Assembly: GCA_947475735.1 (NCBI GenBank)
Contig: CANJLQ010000004.1
Coordinates: 124,001 to 188,000, forward strand
DNA from: Caulobacteraceae bacterium
GTDB taxonomy: Bacteria; Pseudomonadota; Alphaproteobacteria; Caulobacterales; Caulobacteraceae
Reading direction: 5' to 3'
Length of the DNA stretch: 64,000 nucleotides
This document shows positions 52,518 through 60,725 of this stretch, piece after piece; position 1 is the stretch's first letter, and the number at the start of each line of letters is the position of its first letter. The notes beneath the pieces were generated by a model. That model did no database searches. It saw only the letters and a list, made by a program, of their open reading frames with translations, and had not been told where the DNA came from. Position numbers and translations under genes: made by a program.

Positions 52518-54050
52518 TCAGAGGATCGCCAGGGCGCGATACAGCGGCACGGTCTGATCGAGAAACCGCTGGGCCATGTGGCCGAGCGCGCGGAGATTGT
52601 CGTCTTCCGAGGTCAGGGTCTCGCCCTTCTGGGCGGCCCGCTCCCCGGTCGTCTGGAAGACCGCCCAGACCGATCGCGCGATCGCCTCGGTCGAGCGATC
52701 GCCGCCCCTCCAGGCGCGCAGGAACAGCTGGGCCGACCGGGGGGTCAGGACGCCCCCGCCCGTGACGGGCGAGGCGAGATGCATCAGATGCGGTCCGGTC
52801 AGGGCACGCTCCAGGACCAGCCGATTGTAGGCGTCGCACCGCTGCGACGCCTCGGCCGAAACGGCCTGTGCCGGGCGCACGACGCCCATGCCGACCAGAG
52901 TGATCAGGGCCGCGATCACATCGCCGCGCCGTAGCGACGAGACGCCCGGCGCGGCCATCACCTCCGCGCCGCTCTTCGCGACGAACCCGTCGGCCGCCAG
53001 GGCCAGGACGATCGGACGGTAGGTCGCCTCGGGCAGGGCCAGTTCGCCCTGGGCCCCTCTCAAGACGAAATCGATCTCGTCCAGGCCACAGATCAGCACG
53101 AAGGCCTGGGCCTCGAACCGCGCGGCCCGCTCCGTGTCCGAAAGCCGCCGTGCCGGGCGGGCGAAGACGTCGGGACGGAACTGCTGGTTGACCAGGAAGT
53201 CGCGGATCGATTCACGCCGGACCGGATCCTTCTCGCGATCCATCAGGGCCACCCCGGCGGGCTTCAGGTGGATGGCGCTGACCCGGTCCAGCAGCCGGGC
53301 GGACCCCTCGAACGCCAGGTCCGCCTCGGCCATCGCGTCGGCCACATCCGAAAAATAAGGGATGTGCCAGTCCGCGTTCAGATACTCGTGCCCCAGATAC
53401 TGCGGCGTGGTCTTGCGCAGTGACGCCAAGTGGCTGGCCGCCGGTCGATTGTCGGCGAAGAAGCGTCCCTCGGCGGCCGCCACCTCCTCGGCGAAGGCCA
53501 GGGCGGACGCGATGCGGGCCTCGGGATCGCCCGGCTCGCTCGCCCCGTGGCCCAGCGTCATCAGGTGCCGGACCGGGCCCCGCGACGCCCAACCGGGCTG
53601 GCAGTTGTAGCTCAGATAGACCACCCCGCCCGGGGCCAGCCGATCGCGCAGGATCTCCACGATCGACCGCCGGCTGGCGTCTGAGACCCAGCTCCAGACC
53701 CCGTGCAGGGTGATGACGTCGAACAGCGGCAGATCGGCCCGGGCGGCGAAGTCGGCGAAGGACGCCTCGATCAGGGTGGCGGGCACAGAGACCGCCTCGG
53801 CCAGGGCCCGGGCGTTGGCGACATGGGCGGGATTGAGGTCGACGCCCCAGAACTCTCCGTCATTCGCGGCCGCATGCGCCACCAGCGAGACGCCCTGCCC
53901 CATGCCGAGCTCGAGATAGACCGGCCGGGCCGGCGCGGGCCGATCGACCCCGGCGACGAGGGCGCAGAAGGCCAGATGCGCCGGCCCCAACTCGTGATAG
54001 TAGCCGGAGGTATACTCCAGCTCCGAATAGGGCCTCTCGGTCGCGCTCAT
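52518..54050 (-). CDS. class I SAM methyltransferase with methyltransferase-regulatory domain
   Basis: 510 residues. SAM-binding motif YLELGMGQGVSLVAHAA near residue 45, FWGVDLNPAHVANARAL, FDVITLHGVWSWVS and GGVVYLSYNCQPGW, followed by the regulatory-type region (PF10119-like) with LRKTTPQYLGHEYLN and a C-terminal winged-helix-like part. Such proteins are often linked with surface-polysaccharide or flagellin modification; substrate unknown. ATG 54050-54048 is chosen; the upstream extension is not conserved in character. Confidence 0.88.
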   Translation of the reverse strand: MSATERPYSELEYTSGYYHELGPAHLAFCALVAGVDRPAPARPVYLELGMGQGVSLVAHAAANDGEFWGVDLNPAHVANARALAEAVSVPATLIEASFADFAARADLPLFDVITLHGVWSWVSDASRRSIVEILRDRLAPGGVVYLSYNCQPGWASRGPVRHLMTLGHGASEPGDPEARIASALAFAEEVAAAEGRFFADNRPAASHLASLRKTTPQYLGHEYLNADWHIPYFSDVADAMAEADLAFEGSARLLDRVSAIHLKPAGVALMDREKDPVRRESIRDFLVNQQFRPDVFARPARRLSDTERAARFEAQAFVLICGLDEIDFVLRGAQGELALPEATYRPIVLALAADGFVAKSGAEVMAAPGVSSLRRGDVIAALITLVGMGVVRPAQAVSAEASQRCDAYNRLVLERALTGPHLMHLASPVTGGGVLTPRSAQLFLRAWRGGDRSTEAIARSVWAVFQTTGERAAQKGETLTSEDDNLRALGHMAQRFLDQTVPLYRALAIL

Positions 54051-54154
54051 CCTCCTGCCCTTGCGCGCCTGAGCCGGAGGGGACAAGCCCCCGGCTGATC
54101 CGGACGCGGTGCCAGGCGGGGCTCTGAGTGTCCTCGCTCAGACCGAAAGACCAA

Positions 54155-54180
54155 GACCGCTTTCGACCCGTTGCGGACAT
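54155..54180 (+). repeat. short palindromic repeat, copy 1 of 3
   Basis: GACCGCTTTCGACCCGTTGC followed by GGACAT. The arms (ACCGC...GCGGAC) pair. Copies 2 and 3 follow at 54457 and 54866, each after a small ORF. This motif type is frequent in intergenic DNA of Caulobacterales. Confidence 0.75.
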
Positions 54181-54238
54181 CGCGCCCGTCATGAGAGTTT
54201 GTCGGCATGCAGATCACGCGCCGAAGGCGTTGCCTTCA

Positions 54239-54448
54239 ATGAAATCGAGATTTTGGCTAGTCACCTCGCTGCTGCTCTGCGCGATTGCTATCGGCTCGTT
54301 TTTGAGCGGGCATCCTGACTCCGACATTTGGGTCAGGCTCTCGGTAGGCTTGCTGCTGTTGATAGGATTAACCTGGGGTTCGCGTTTGGCATCCCGCTGG
54401 ATCAGGGCCGAAAGCCTTCGGCGTTCTTCTGCTAACCACCGCCGGTAA
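54239..54448 (+). CDS. small two-helix membrane protein between repeats
   Basis: 69 residues: MKSRFWLVTSLLLCAIAIGS (first membrane helix), a short periplasmic loop with SGHPDSDIW, a second helix VGLLLLIGLTW, and a basic C terminus. AT-richer than flanking genes. A longer in-frame start at 54128 lies before repeat copy 1 and is rejected. No recognised family. Confidence 0.55.
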   Translation: MKSRFWLVTSLLLCAIAIGSFLSGHPDSDIWVRLSVGLLLLIGLTWGSRLASRWIRAESLRRSSANHRR

Positions 54449-54456
54449 GCGATCTA

Positions 54457-54484
54457 GGTCCGCTCTCGACCCGTTGCCGACATT
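54457..54484 (+). repeat. short palindromic repeat, copy 2 of 3
   Basis: GGTCCGCTCTCGACCCGTTG followed by CCGACAT, the same family as copy 1 with one arm degraded (CCGAC for GCGGAC). Confidence 0.7.
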
Positions 54485-54508
54485 GGACCTGCCGGGCAGA
54501 CTTGGCAG

Positions 54509-54868
54509 ATGTCTGTGCAAATCCTGTGTCGTTCCTGCGCACGCCGCCTGACCGAAAAATGCCAATGGGGTATTGAGGCTGACTATGACCGCGCCTGCGG
54601 TGACGGGATGCCAGCCGTTTCGAAGGGATCGCTGATCCGGTTGAGCGTCGAGGATGCCGGTGCGATCGCCACGAACCCCGACGACATCATCAGTGGCGGA
54701 TTGGTTCGCGCCGGGATCGATAACGGCTGCTGCGGGTCTGACGGCCTAGACGGACCAAACCGGGCCTGTCTGTGTGGCTCCATGGTTGCGACCCAGTGGA
54801 GCGACTGCTGGACACATGCTGAGGTGCGGTTTCTACCTCATGCAGTTGAGGCGTCGGATAACCAGTAG
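54509..54868 (+). CDS. small Cys-rich hypothetical protein between repeats
   Basis: 119 residues with nine Cys. The centre has LIRLSVEDAGAIATNPDDIISGGLVRAGIDNGCCGSDGLDGPNRACLCG and the end VATQWSDCWTHAEVRFLPHAVEA. The xNGCCGxDGxDGPNxxCxCG...SDCW pattern recalls a small uncharacterised family I have seen in alphaproteobacteria. Possible metal site. The TAG stop lies within repeat copy 3. Recognition tentative. Confidence 0.6.
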   Translation: MSVQILCRSCARRLTEKCQWGIEADYDRACGDGMPAVSKGSLIRLSVEDAGAIATNPDDIISGGLVRAGIDNGCCGSDGLDGPNRACLCGSMVATQWSDCWTHAEVRFLPHAVEASDNQ

Positions 54869-54896
54869 GTCCGCTCTCCACCCTTACCAGCCGTTG
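54866..54896 (+). repeat. short palindromic repeat, copy 3 of 3
   Basis: TAGGTCCGCTCTCCACCCTT, then ACCAGCCGTTGG; shares the first 15 bases with copy 2, then diverges. Overlaps the stop of the Cys-rich ORF. Confidence 0.6.
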
Positions 54897-55043
54897 GAAA
54901 CGTCCGTTTGCAAGCGGTCGCGACCCCGGCTGTTCGCTGGCGCCCTTGGTCGTCTGGAAGAACCCCAAACCTGTCCGCGATTTCACGAGCCACGCCGCCT
55001 CTCCCGCGCGATGCTGGCCCAAGGAGCAGCGTGGAGTTTCGAC

Positions 55044-55478
55044 ATGGCGACGATCCGCACCCCGAGCATGGCGCTGCTGGCCCTCGGCCTCGCGGCCGGG
55101 CCCACCCTCGCCCAGACCCCGACCTCGCTGACGGCCGCCGAAGTCGTCGGCGACTGGACCCTGGTGGTCACGCCGGTCGAGCGAGAGGGGCTGGACATCA
55201 ATTTCGAGACGCCCGACGGCGGTCCGATGGTCCTGCCGCTGACGGTCCGGGCCGGCGCGCGCGACCGCCTGACGTGCACCCTGCGGGGCGATCCGGCCCC
55301 GTGCCGACTCACGCGCGGCCGGTTCGAGGCGACCCTGCCCACCCGCTCCGGCGCGGCCCGGATGACCTTCACCCTCGGCCAGCGCAGCGGAGCGGGCCTT
55401 GCCGGCACCGCCGCCGTCCGCGTCCGCCTGCTGCCCATCGGCGGCCAGATCGGCACCGTCGCCATGACCCGCCGCTAG
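55044..55478 (+). CDS. small exported hypothetical protein
   Basis: 144 residues. Signal peptide of about 23 residues ending TLAQ; mature part is beta-rich (VVGDWTLVVTPVEREGLDINFETPDGG, RLTCTLRGDPAPCRLTRGRFEATLP) with two Cys 9 apart that may form a disulfide. ATG 55044 has GGAG 9 nt upstream; the longer in-frame start at 54774 overlaps the Cys-rich ORF and is rejected. Family not recognised; resembles small lipocalin-like periplasmic proteins. Confidence 0.7.
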   Translation: MATIRTPSMALLALGLAAGPTLAQTPTSLTAAEVVGDWTLVVTPVEREGLDINFETPDGGPMVLPLTVRAGARDRLTCTLRGDPAPCRLTRGRFEATLPTRSGAARMTFTLGQRSGAGLAGTAAVRVRLLPIGGQIGTVAMTRR

Positions 55479-55516
55479 GCGCTGCATTCGCCGCTCACCT
55501 GCTGTAACGAGCGCCG

Positions 55517-56566
55517 ATGACCGACGCTGCTCCCCCCCGCCACAAACGCTCCGGCCTGTTCGCCCCCATCGGCCTGTTCCTGATCGCCCTCGGCGCCTGG
55601 TCGGTCTGGTGGTTCGTGCTGGCGGACCAGGTGGGCCAGCGGCTGGATGCCCGCATCGAGGCCCTGCGCGCCGCCGGGTGGGAGGTGGCCTGGTCCGGGC
55701 GCTCGACCACCGGCTGGCCGTTCCGCGTCCAGGTCGAGGCCGAGAATGTCCGCATCACCGCGCCTTCCGGCCACGCCCTCGCCGCTCCCGATCTGGCGGC
55801 CGAGGCCAATGCGTGGAACCCGGACAAATGGGTGCTGGTCGCCGGAGACGGCCTGGTCCTGACCCGGGCGGGCAAGGGCGACGTCGCCGTCGGCGGGCGG
55901 ATCATCCGCGCCAGCGTCAGCGGCCTGACGCAGACGTGGCCCAACATCGCCGTCGAACTGGCCGACGCCACCTTCACCGCCCACCGCGACGCCGAGGTCT
56001 TTCCGATCTCGCGGGCGGAGCGGATCGAGGCCTATCTGCGGCCCCACCTCGCCCCCGCCGGCTCTCCCGGCGTGGAGAACAGCGTCGATGTCCTGTTCCG
56101 CCTCATCGACGCCGAGGGCCGCCCCGGCGGCCCGGTCGAGGGCATGGCCCGGAACGGCAGGCTGACGCTCCAGATCGAGGCCGTCGTGGAGGACGCCGAC
56201 CGGCTCCAGGGCGCCGACGCCGCCGGGGTCTTCTCGGCCTGGACCCGCGCCGGCGGCCGCTTCACCACGGTGCGCGGGGAGGTCTCGGCGGGCGACAGCC
56301 GGGCCACCCTGTCCAGCGACGCCCTCTCGGCCCGGCCGGACGGACGGCTGGAGGGCACCCTCTCCCTCAAGGCTCAGCGGCCGATGGCGGCCATCGCGGG
56401 TCTGGCGGGCTCCCGCGACGGCGCGGTGGACCGGGCGGGCGCGGCGGGCGCCTCGGCGGCCAGCACGGTCGAGGGCGGAGAGGATGTCGACATCGCCGTC
56501 GTCTTCCGCGACGGCCGCACCTTCCTCGGCCCCTTCGCGCTGGCCCCCGCGCCCAAGCTGTTCTGA
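55517..56566 (+). CDS. DUF2125 domain-containing membrane-anchored protein
   Basis: 349 residues. One N-terminal membrane helix (about residues 15-36), then the DUF2125 pattern LDARIEALRAAGWEVAWSGRSTTGWPFRVQVEAENVRITAP and later LSLKAQRP. Exported envelope protein of unknown function, conserved in alphaproteobacteria. The stop TGA overlaps the ATG of the next gene by one base, so the two are coupled with hisC downstream. Confidence 0.9.
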   Translation: MTDAAPPRHKRSGLFAPIGLFLIALGAWSVWWFVLADQVGQRLDARIEALRAAGWEVAWSGRSTTGWPFRVQVEAENVRITAPSGHALAAPDLAAEANAWNPDKWVLVAGDGLVLTRAGKGDVAVGGRIIRASVSGLTQTWPNIAVELADATFTAHRDAEVFPISRAERIEAYLRPHLAPAGSPGVENSVDVLFRLIDAEGRPGGPVEGMARNGRLTLQIEAVVEDADRLQGADAAGVFSAWTRAGGRFTTVRGEVSAGDSRATLSSDALSARPDGRLEGTLSLKAQRPMAAIAGLAGSRDGAVDRAGAAGASAASTVEGGEDVDIAVVFRDGRTFLGPFALAPAPKLF

Positions 56567-57243
56567 TGCTGGACGAGCCCCCGCTCGACGCCGAACGGCT
56601 GGCGCTGGACCGCGCCGTGATCGAGGCGCTGGCCGCCCGCATCGCCGCCGGTCCAAACAGCCGCGCCGACGCCCGGGCGCTGGCACTGCGCGAGGCGCTG
56701 CGCGGGGCCGACCCCCTGGGCGCCCGGATTCTGCCGGCCGTCCACGGCCGGATGGAGGTCGCGGGCGGTCGCCGCTTCGTGACCTCGGGCCCGCTCTCGG
56801 CCGTGCTGGCCGCCGATCGCTGGGGGACCGCCACCCCCGTGGCCGAGGCGGAGACGGCGCTGGGCCGGGTCGACCCGTCCGTGTCCGCCCTCATCGATCT
56901 GGGTGATCGGCCCTGGTGGGGTCGGCTGCTGGCCCGGCCCGACCTGCGCGTGGTCGAGGCCCTGCCGGACGACCGCGCCGGCCTGCCCCGCGCCCTGCTG
57001 ATCTCCCATGAACCGTCCGGGCCTACCGGCGACGACCGCACCTTCTGGGTCACCGACAGCGGACTGCCCGACGCCCGCATCCGGGCCGACCTGTCCGCCC
57101 TGGGCCTGGCCGCGATCCCGATGACGCAGGCGGGCGGGTTGAAGCTCTACGCCATCGCGGGCTATGTGCAGCCCGAGGACGGGCGGCTGCATCAGGCGCC
57201 CGGCGCGCTGTCCGGCGTCATCGGCTCAGCCCCCGTCTACTGA
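56566..57243 (+). CDS. chorismate-mutase-like protein next to hisC
   Basis: 225 residues. The N-terminal helix LDRAVIEALAARI resembles chorismate mutase helix 1 only weakly, but overall layout (helix; ALREALRGADPLGARILPAVHGRMEVAG; GPLSAVLAADRWGTATPV; RPDLRVVEALP; LLISHEP) matches the alphaproteobacterial chorismate mutase-related proteins that precede an aminotransferase. ATG 56566 overlaps the DUF2125 stop. If active it would make prephenate for Phe/Tyr, and the adjacent HisC-like enzyme would transaminate. Function tentative. Confidence 0.5.
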   Translation: MLDEPPLDAERLALDRAVIEALAARIAAGPNSRADARALALREALRGADPLGARILPAVHGRMEVAGGRRFVTSGPLSAVLAADRWGTATPVAEAETALGRVDPSVSALIDLGDRPWWGRLLARPDLRVVEALPDDRAGLPRALLISHEPSGPTGDDRTFWVTDSGLPDARIRADLSALGLAAIPMTQAGGLKLYAIAGYVQPEDGRLHQAPGALSGVIGSAPVY

Positions 57244-57253
57244 GAAAGCCCCT

Positions 57254-58348
57254 ATGACCCAGGTCGCCCCCCAGCCGAAGCCCGGCATCCTCGACATCGC
57301 CCCCTACGTCGGCGGCAAGTCCTCGTTGGCCGGCATCGCCGAGCCGATGAAGCTGTCGTCCAACGAGAACATGCTGGGCGCCGGTGCCAAGGCCCGCGCG
57401 GCCTATGAGGCGGCGATCGGGAACATCCACATCTATCCCGACGGGCGGGCCAACAAGCTGCGGGCCGCCGTCGCCGAGCATCACGGCCTGGAGCCCGATC
57501 GCCTGATCTTCGGCAATGGCTCGGACGAGGTCTTCGCCCTGCTGAACCAGACCTATCTGACGGCGGGCGACAACATCGTGACCGGCCAGTATGGCTTCCT
57601 CGCCTATCGCATCTCCGCGCTCGGCTGCGAGGCCGAGGTCAAGCTGGCACCCGAGCCCGGCTACAAGGCCGAGGTCGACGCCCTGTTGGCCCAGGTCGAT
57701 GAGCGGACCAAGATCGTCTACGTCTCCAATCCGTCCAACCCGACCGGCAGCTGGAATTCCGGCGAGGAGATCCGCCGCCTGCGCGAGGCCCTGCCGGCCC
57801 ACATCCTGCTGGTCATCGACGAGGCCTATGCCGAATACGTCACCGAGCCGGACTGGGAGACGGCCTTCCCCCTGGCGCGCGAGGCGACCAACGTCGTCGT
57901 GACCCGCACCTTCTCCAAGATCCACGGCCTGGGCGGCCTTCGCATCGGCTTCGGCTATGCGCCGCTGGCGGTGGCCGAGGCCATCGACCGCATCCGCCTG
58001 CCCTTCAACGTCTCGGTCCCCGGCATCGAGGCGGCCACGGCGGCCCTGGCCGACGAGGCCCACCAGAAGGCCTCGCGCGACCTGATCCAGACCTGGCGAC
58101 CACGCCTGACCCAGGCCATCCGCGGCTTCGGCTTCGAGGTCCTGCCCAGCGCCGGCAACTTCATCCTGGTGCTGTTCAAAGACGCGAAGCGGACGGCCGC
58201 CGCGGCGAACGATTATCTGAACTCAAAGGGCATCATCGTCCGCGCCGTCGGCGGCTATGGCATCCACGACGGCCTGCGCATCACCGTCGGCACCGAGGAC
58301 CAGAACCGCGCCGTCATCGACGCGCTCAGCGAGTTCGCCGCCAGCTGA
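57254..58348 (+). CDS. hisC: histidinol-phosphate/aromatic aminotransferase
   Basis: 364 residues, fold-type I PLP enzyme. MKLSSNENMLGAG, LIFGNGSDEVFALL, VYVSNPSNPTGS, IDEAYAEYV, Lys in TRTFSKIHGLGGLRIGF, and the C-terminal LRITVGTEDQN. Catalyses transamination of imidazoleacetol phosphate in histidine synthesis; HisC2-type enzymes also act on prephenate or phenylpyruvate, which would fit the chorismate-mutase-like neighbour. Starts 10 bp after that gene. Confidence 0.93.
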   Translation: MTQVAPQPKPGILDIAPYVGGKSSLAGIAEPMKLSSNENMLGAGAKARAAYEAAIGNIHIYPDGRANKLRAAVAEHHGLEPDRLIFGNGSDEVFALLNQTYLTAGDNIVTGQYGFLAYRISALGCEAEVKLAPEPGYKAEVDALLAQVDERTKIVYVSNPSNPTGSWNSGEEIRRLREALPAHILLVIDEAYAEYVTEPDWETAFPLAREATNVVVTRTFSKIHGLGGLRIGFGYAPLAVAEAIDRIRLPFNVSVPGIEAATAALADEAHQKASRDLIQTWRPRLTQAIRGFGFEVLPSAGNFILVLFKDAKRTAAAANDYLNSKGIIVRAVGGYGIHDGLRITVGTEDQNRAVIDALSEFAAS

Positions 58349-58352
58349 CGGC

Positions 58353-58372
58353 GCGGTCCCGGCCAGGACCGC
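58353..58372. terminator. hairpin between hisC and isochorismatase-like gene
   Basis: GCGGTCC (58353-58359) and GGACCGC (58366-58372), 6-nt loop, between two convergent genes 36 bp apart. No T-run. Confidence 0.55.
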
Positions 58373-58384
58373 ACCGTCGCAGGA

Positions 58385-59128
58385 TCAGCGCCCCGCCGGC
58401 AGTTGAAGCCCGTGTCCATCCGGCGTGCTGTCGCTGACCGTGCCGATGGTCGAGGCGGGCCAGTGGGCCTGGATGATGCCCATCATGCCCCGGCCGTACC
58501 GGGGATCGGCGAAGTCCTTGCCCAGGTCGGTCAGGATCGACAGCCAGCCGCCCGTCACCGCCCCGGCGTCCCGCATCCGCTGGATCGCGTCGGCCTCGGC
58601 CATCGGGCTGTTGGAGCCCGAGACGTCGGTGATGACGTAGACCTTGTAGCCGGCCCTCAGCAGGTCGAGCGTGGTGTGAAGCGTGCAGTTGTCGATCGAG
58701 ATGCCCCCGATCACAACGGTCTTGCGGCCCGTCGAGGCCAGGTAGGCCGCGACTGCGGGCGTATAGCCCGACACCTGGGTCCGGTTGAAGCGGTGGATAT
58801 CATGGGTCACGTGCTCGGCGACCTCAGGCAGGAAGGTGCCGTAGTAGTCGTTCTCCTCGCCCAGCACGACCGTCGGCACCTGGAACAGCGGATTGAACTT
58901 GGCGAAGGCCGTGATGTTGTTGCGGAATTGCCCCCGCGGGATGGTGTTGATCAGATTGTCCAGGCCGGTGACGTAGTCGACATAGATCAGCACCGTGTCG
59001 TCGACCGCCGGACTTGCGAGCGCGGCTGGGGCCGTGCTGTTCTGGGTTGTGGAGTTCTGTGCGTGCGTGACCGTCGCGGCCGAGGTCAGCAGCAGAGCGG
59101 CGGCAAGGGCGAGCAATGATGGACGCAT
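58385..59128 (-). CDS. exported isochorismatase-like cysteine hydrolase
   Basis: 247 residues with a signal peptide (about 23 residues, ending HAQ), unusual for this normally cytosolic superfamily. Isochorismatase fold: catalytic Asp in LIYVDYVTGL, nucleophile Cys in GGISIDNCTLHTTLDLLRAGYKVYVITDVSG, closest to the YcaC-type group. Substrate unknown. Its 5' end overlaps that of the divergent AraC regulator by 13 bp, so the regulator probably controls it. Confidence 0.88.
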   Translation of the reverse strand: MRPSLLALAAALLLTSAATVTHAQNSTTQNSTAPAALASPAVDDTVLIYVDYVTGLDNLINTIPRGQFRNNITAFAKFNPLFQVPTVVLGEENDYYGTFLPEVAEHVTHDIHRFNRTQVSGYTPAVAAYLASTGRKTVVIGGISIDNCTLHTTLDLLRAGYKVYVITDVSGSNSPMAEADAIQRMRDAGAVTGGWLSILTDLGKDFADPRYGRGMMGIIQAHWPASTIGTVSDSTPDGHGLQLPAGR

Positions 59129-60027
59129 CTTCGGTATCCCCGGTGAACGACCCGTCGAGCGGGCGCGGGACCGTCCCCCAAAGCGTCGGTTCACGCGCGC
59201 CCGATCCTGCTTGGACCCGGCTGGATGTTGCTGGATTGGGCGACGGGACCACGCTGAGCCGCCTGACCCGTCCCACCGGCCCCGTCACCGTCGGCCGAGG
59301 CGAGGCCATGGCGCTGGCGGTTCGGATCAATCTGATCGCGCGCGAACGGTCGATGGATCGGCCCGACCCCGCCCGACTGAAGATCTGTCTGGCTCCCGAC
59401 TACTACACCCTGGCTCCGGCGGGCGGAGAGGCCGTGCTGGCGGCCCACGCCGCGCAGGAGATCCTGCTGCTGAACGTGGGCATCGAGACGTTCATGAACC
59501 TCGGCATCGTCGATGAGGGCTGCCCCCTGGCTCCGCTGCGGGGCAGGGTCCTGGTCGATCCGGTCATCACCGGCCTGGTCGAGCAGCTGGCCAATCCGGC
59601 GTCGGCGGATGACGCCGATCTGAACGCCAGCATCCTGCGCACCCTGGTCCTGACGCTGGTGCGCACGGCGCGGACGCGGTCGGGCGACGCCCTGCGTGGC
59701 GGCCTGACGGCGCGGCAGCTGGGAGCCCTGCGCGAGCATGTTGAGGCCGGCCTGCACAGACCCCTTCGCACCTCCGAGCTGGCGCGGATCGCCGGCCTGT
59801 CGCCCTTCCACTTCTCGCGCGCCTTCAAGGCCTCGATGGGCGCTCCGCCGGGAGAGTGGATCCGCCTGCGTCGCCTGACGGTGGCGGGAAAGTTGCTGCA
59901 GAACACGCGACAGCCCATCACCGACGTCGCCGCCGCCGTGGGCTATGAGAGCCCGAGCCGCTTCGCCCGCGCCTTTCGCGCGGCGACGGGCCTGAGCCCC
60001 AGCCGCTATCGCCGGTCGGCCGCCTGA
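59116..60027 (+). CDS. AraC-family transcriptional regulator
   Basis: 303 residues if started at 59116. C-terminal AraC double helix-turn-helix from about residue 195: LREHVEAGLHRPLRTSELARIAGLSPFHFSRAFKASMGAPPGEWIRLRRLTVAGKLL and PITDVAAAVGYESPSRFARAFRAATGLSPSRYRR. The N-terminal part lacks a recognised ligand domain. Divergent from the isochorismatase-like gene with overlapping 5' ends, so the true start may be downstream (for example an in-frame ATG near 59311). Likely regulates that gene. Confidence 0.87.
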   Translation: MMDASSVSPVNDPSSGRGTVPQSVGSRAPDPAWTRLDVAGLGDGTTLSRLTRPTGPVTVGRGEAMALAVRINLIARERSMDRPDPARLKICLAPDYYTLAPAGGEAVLAAHAAQEILLLNVGIETFMNLGIVDEGCPLAPLRGRVLVDPVITGLVEQLANPASADDADLNASILRTLVLTLVRTARTRSGDALRGGLTARQLGALREHVEAGLHRPLRTSELARIAGLSPFHFSRAFKASMGAPPGEWIRLRRLTVAGKLLQNTRQPITDVAAAVGYESPSRFARAFRAATGLSPSRYRRSAA

Positions 60028-60725
60028 ATCAGGGCGTCGGACGCCGTCTCGATCCGCCGCTCCAGCTCCTCCATGAAGGGCCCGCGCTTCAGGTCGGCCT
60101 CGATCGGCGGCAGGAACTCATAGACGGCGACGCCCGGATGGCGCTGGAATCCGTGCGCGGGCCAGAACAGCCCGGCGTTGGTCGCCACCGGCGTGCAGGG
60201 TCGGGCCAGGTCGCGGTACAGGGCCGCGACGCCGGGCTTGTAGTCGGGCACGGAGCCGATCGGCGCGCGGGTGCCCTCCGGGAAGATGAAGATGGGCCGG
60301 CCGTCGGCCATCCTCTCGCGCCCCTCGCGCACCATGGTCTTCAGCGCCTTGGCGGCCGCCTCGCGATCGACCACGATCATGTCCGTCTTCAGCGCGAACC
60401 AGCCGAAGAAGGGCAGGACGGCCAGCTCCTTCTTCATCACCAGGCAGGGGTCGCCCAGCACGACGAAGGGGATGATCACGTCCAGCATGCCCTGGTGCTT
60501 GGAGGCGATCAGGGCCGCGCCGACGGGGCGGTGCTCCAGCCCCCGGAACTCGACCTTGAGACCCACGATCCATCTCAGGCCGAACAGGACGCAGCGCGCC
60601 CAGGCCTTGCACACCCCCATCGCAAAGCGGTGCGGCAGCAGCAGCGCGGGCGACAGCACGACGGCATAGAGCACCATCGAGCCGTACAGCCAGACGACGA
60701 AGACCAGGGACCGCAGGGTGGTCAA
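60006..60725 (-). CDS. plsC: 1-acyl-sn-glycerol-3-phosphate acyltransferase
   Basis: 239 residues. N-terminal membrane helix, HxxxxD in ASKHQGMLDVI, then KKELAVLPFFGWF, FIFPEGTRAPIGS and VPVATN-like region (CTPVATNAGLFW). Transfers the second acyl chain in phosphatidic acid synthesis. TTG 60725-60723 is proposed because it overlaps the upstream ydcF stop (TTGA) and keeps the whole membrane helix; the first ATG at 60677 would cut into it. Its 3' end overlaps the AraC gene by 22 bp. Confidence 0.92.
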   Translation of the reverse strand: MTTLRSLVFVVWLYGSMVLYAVVLSPALLLPHRFAMGVCKAWARCVLFGLRWIVGLKVEFRGLEHRPVGAALIASKHQGMLDVIIPFVVLGDPCLVMKKELAVLPFFGWFALKTDMIVVDREAAAKALKTMVREGRERMADGRPIFIFPEGTRAPIGSVPDYKPGVAALYRDLARPCTPVATNAGLFWPAHGFQRHPGVAVYEFLPPIEADLKRGPFMEELERRIETASDALIQAADRR

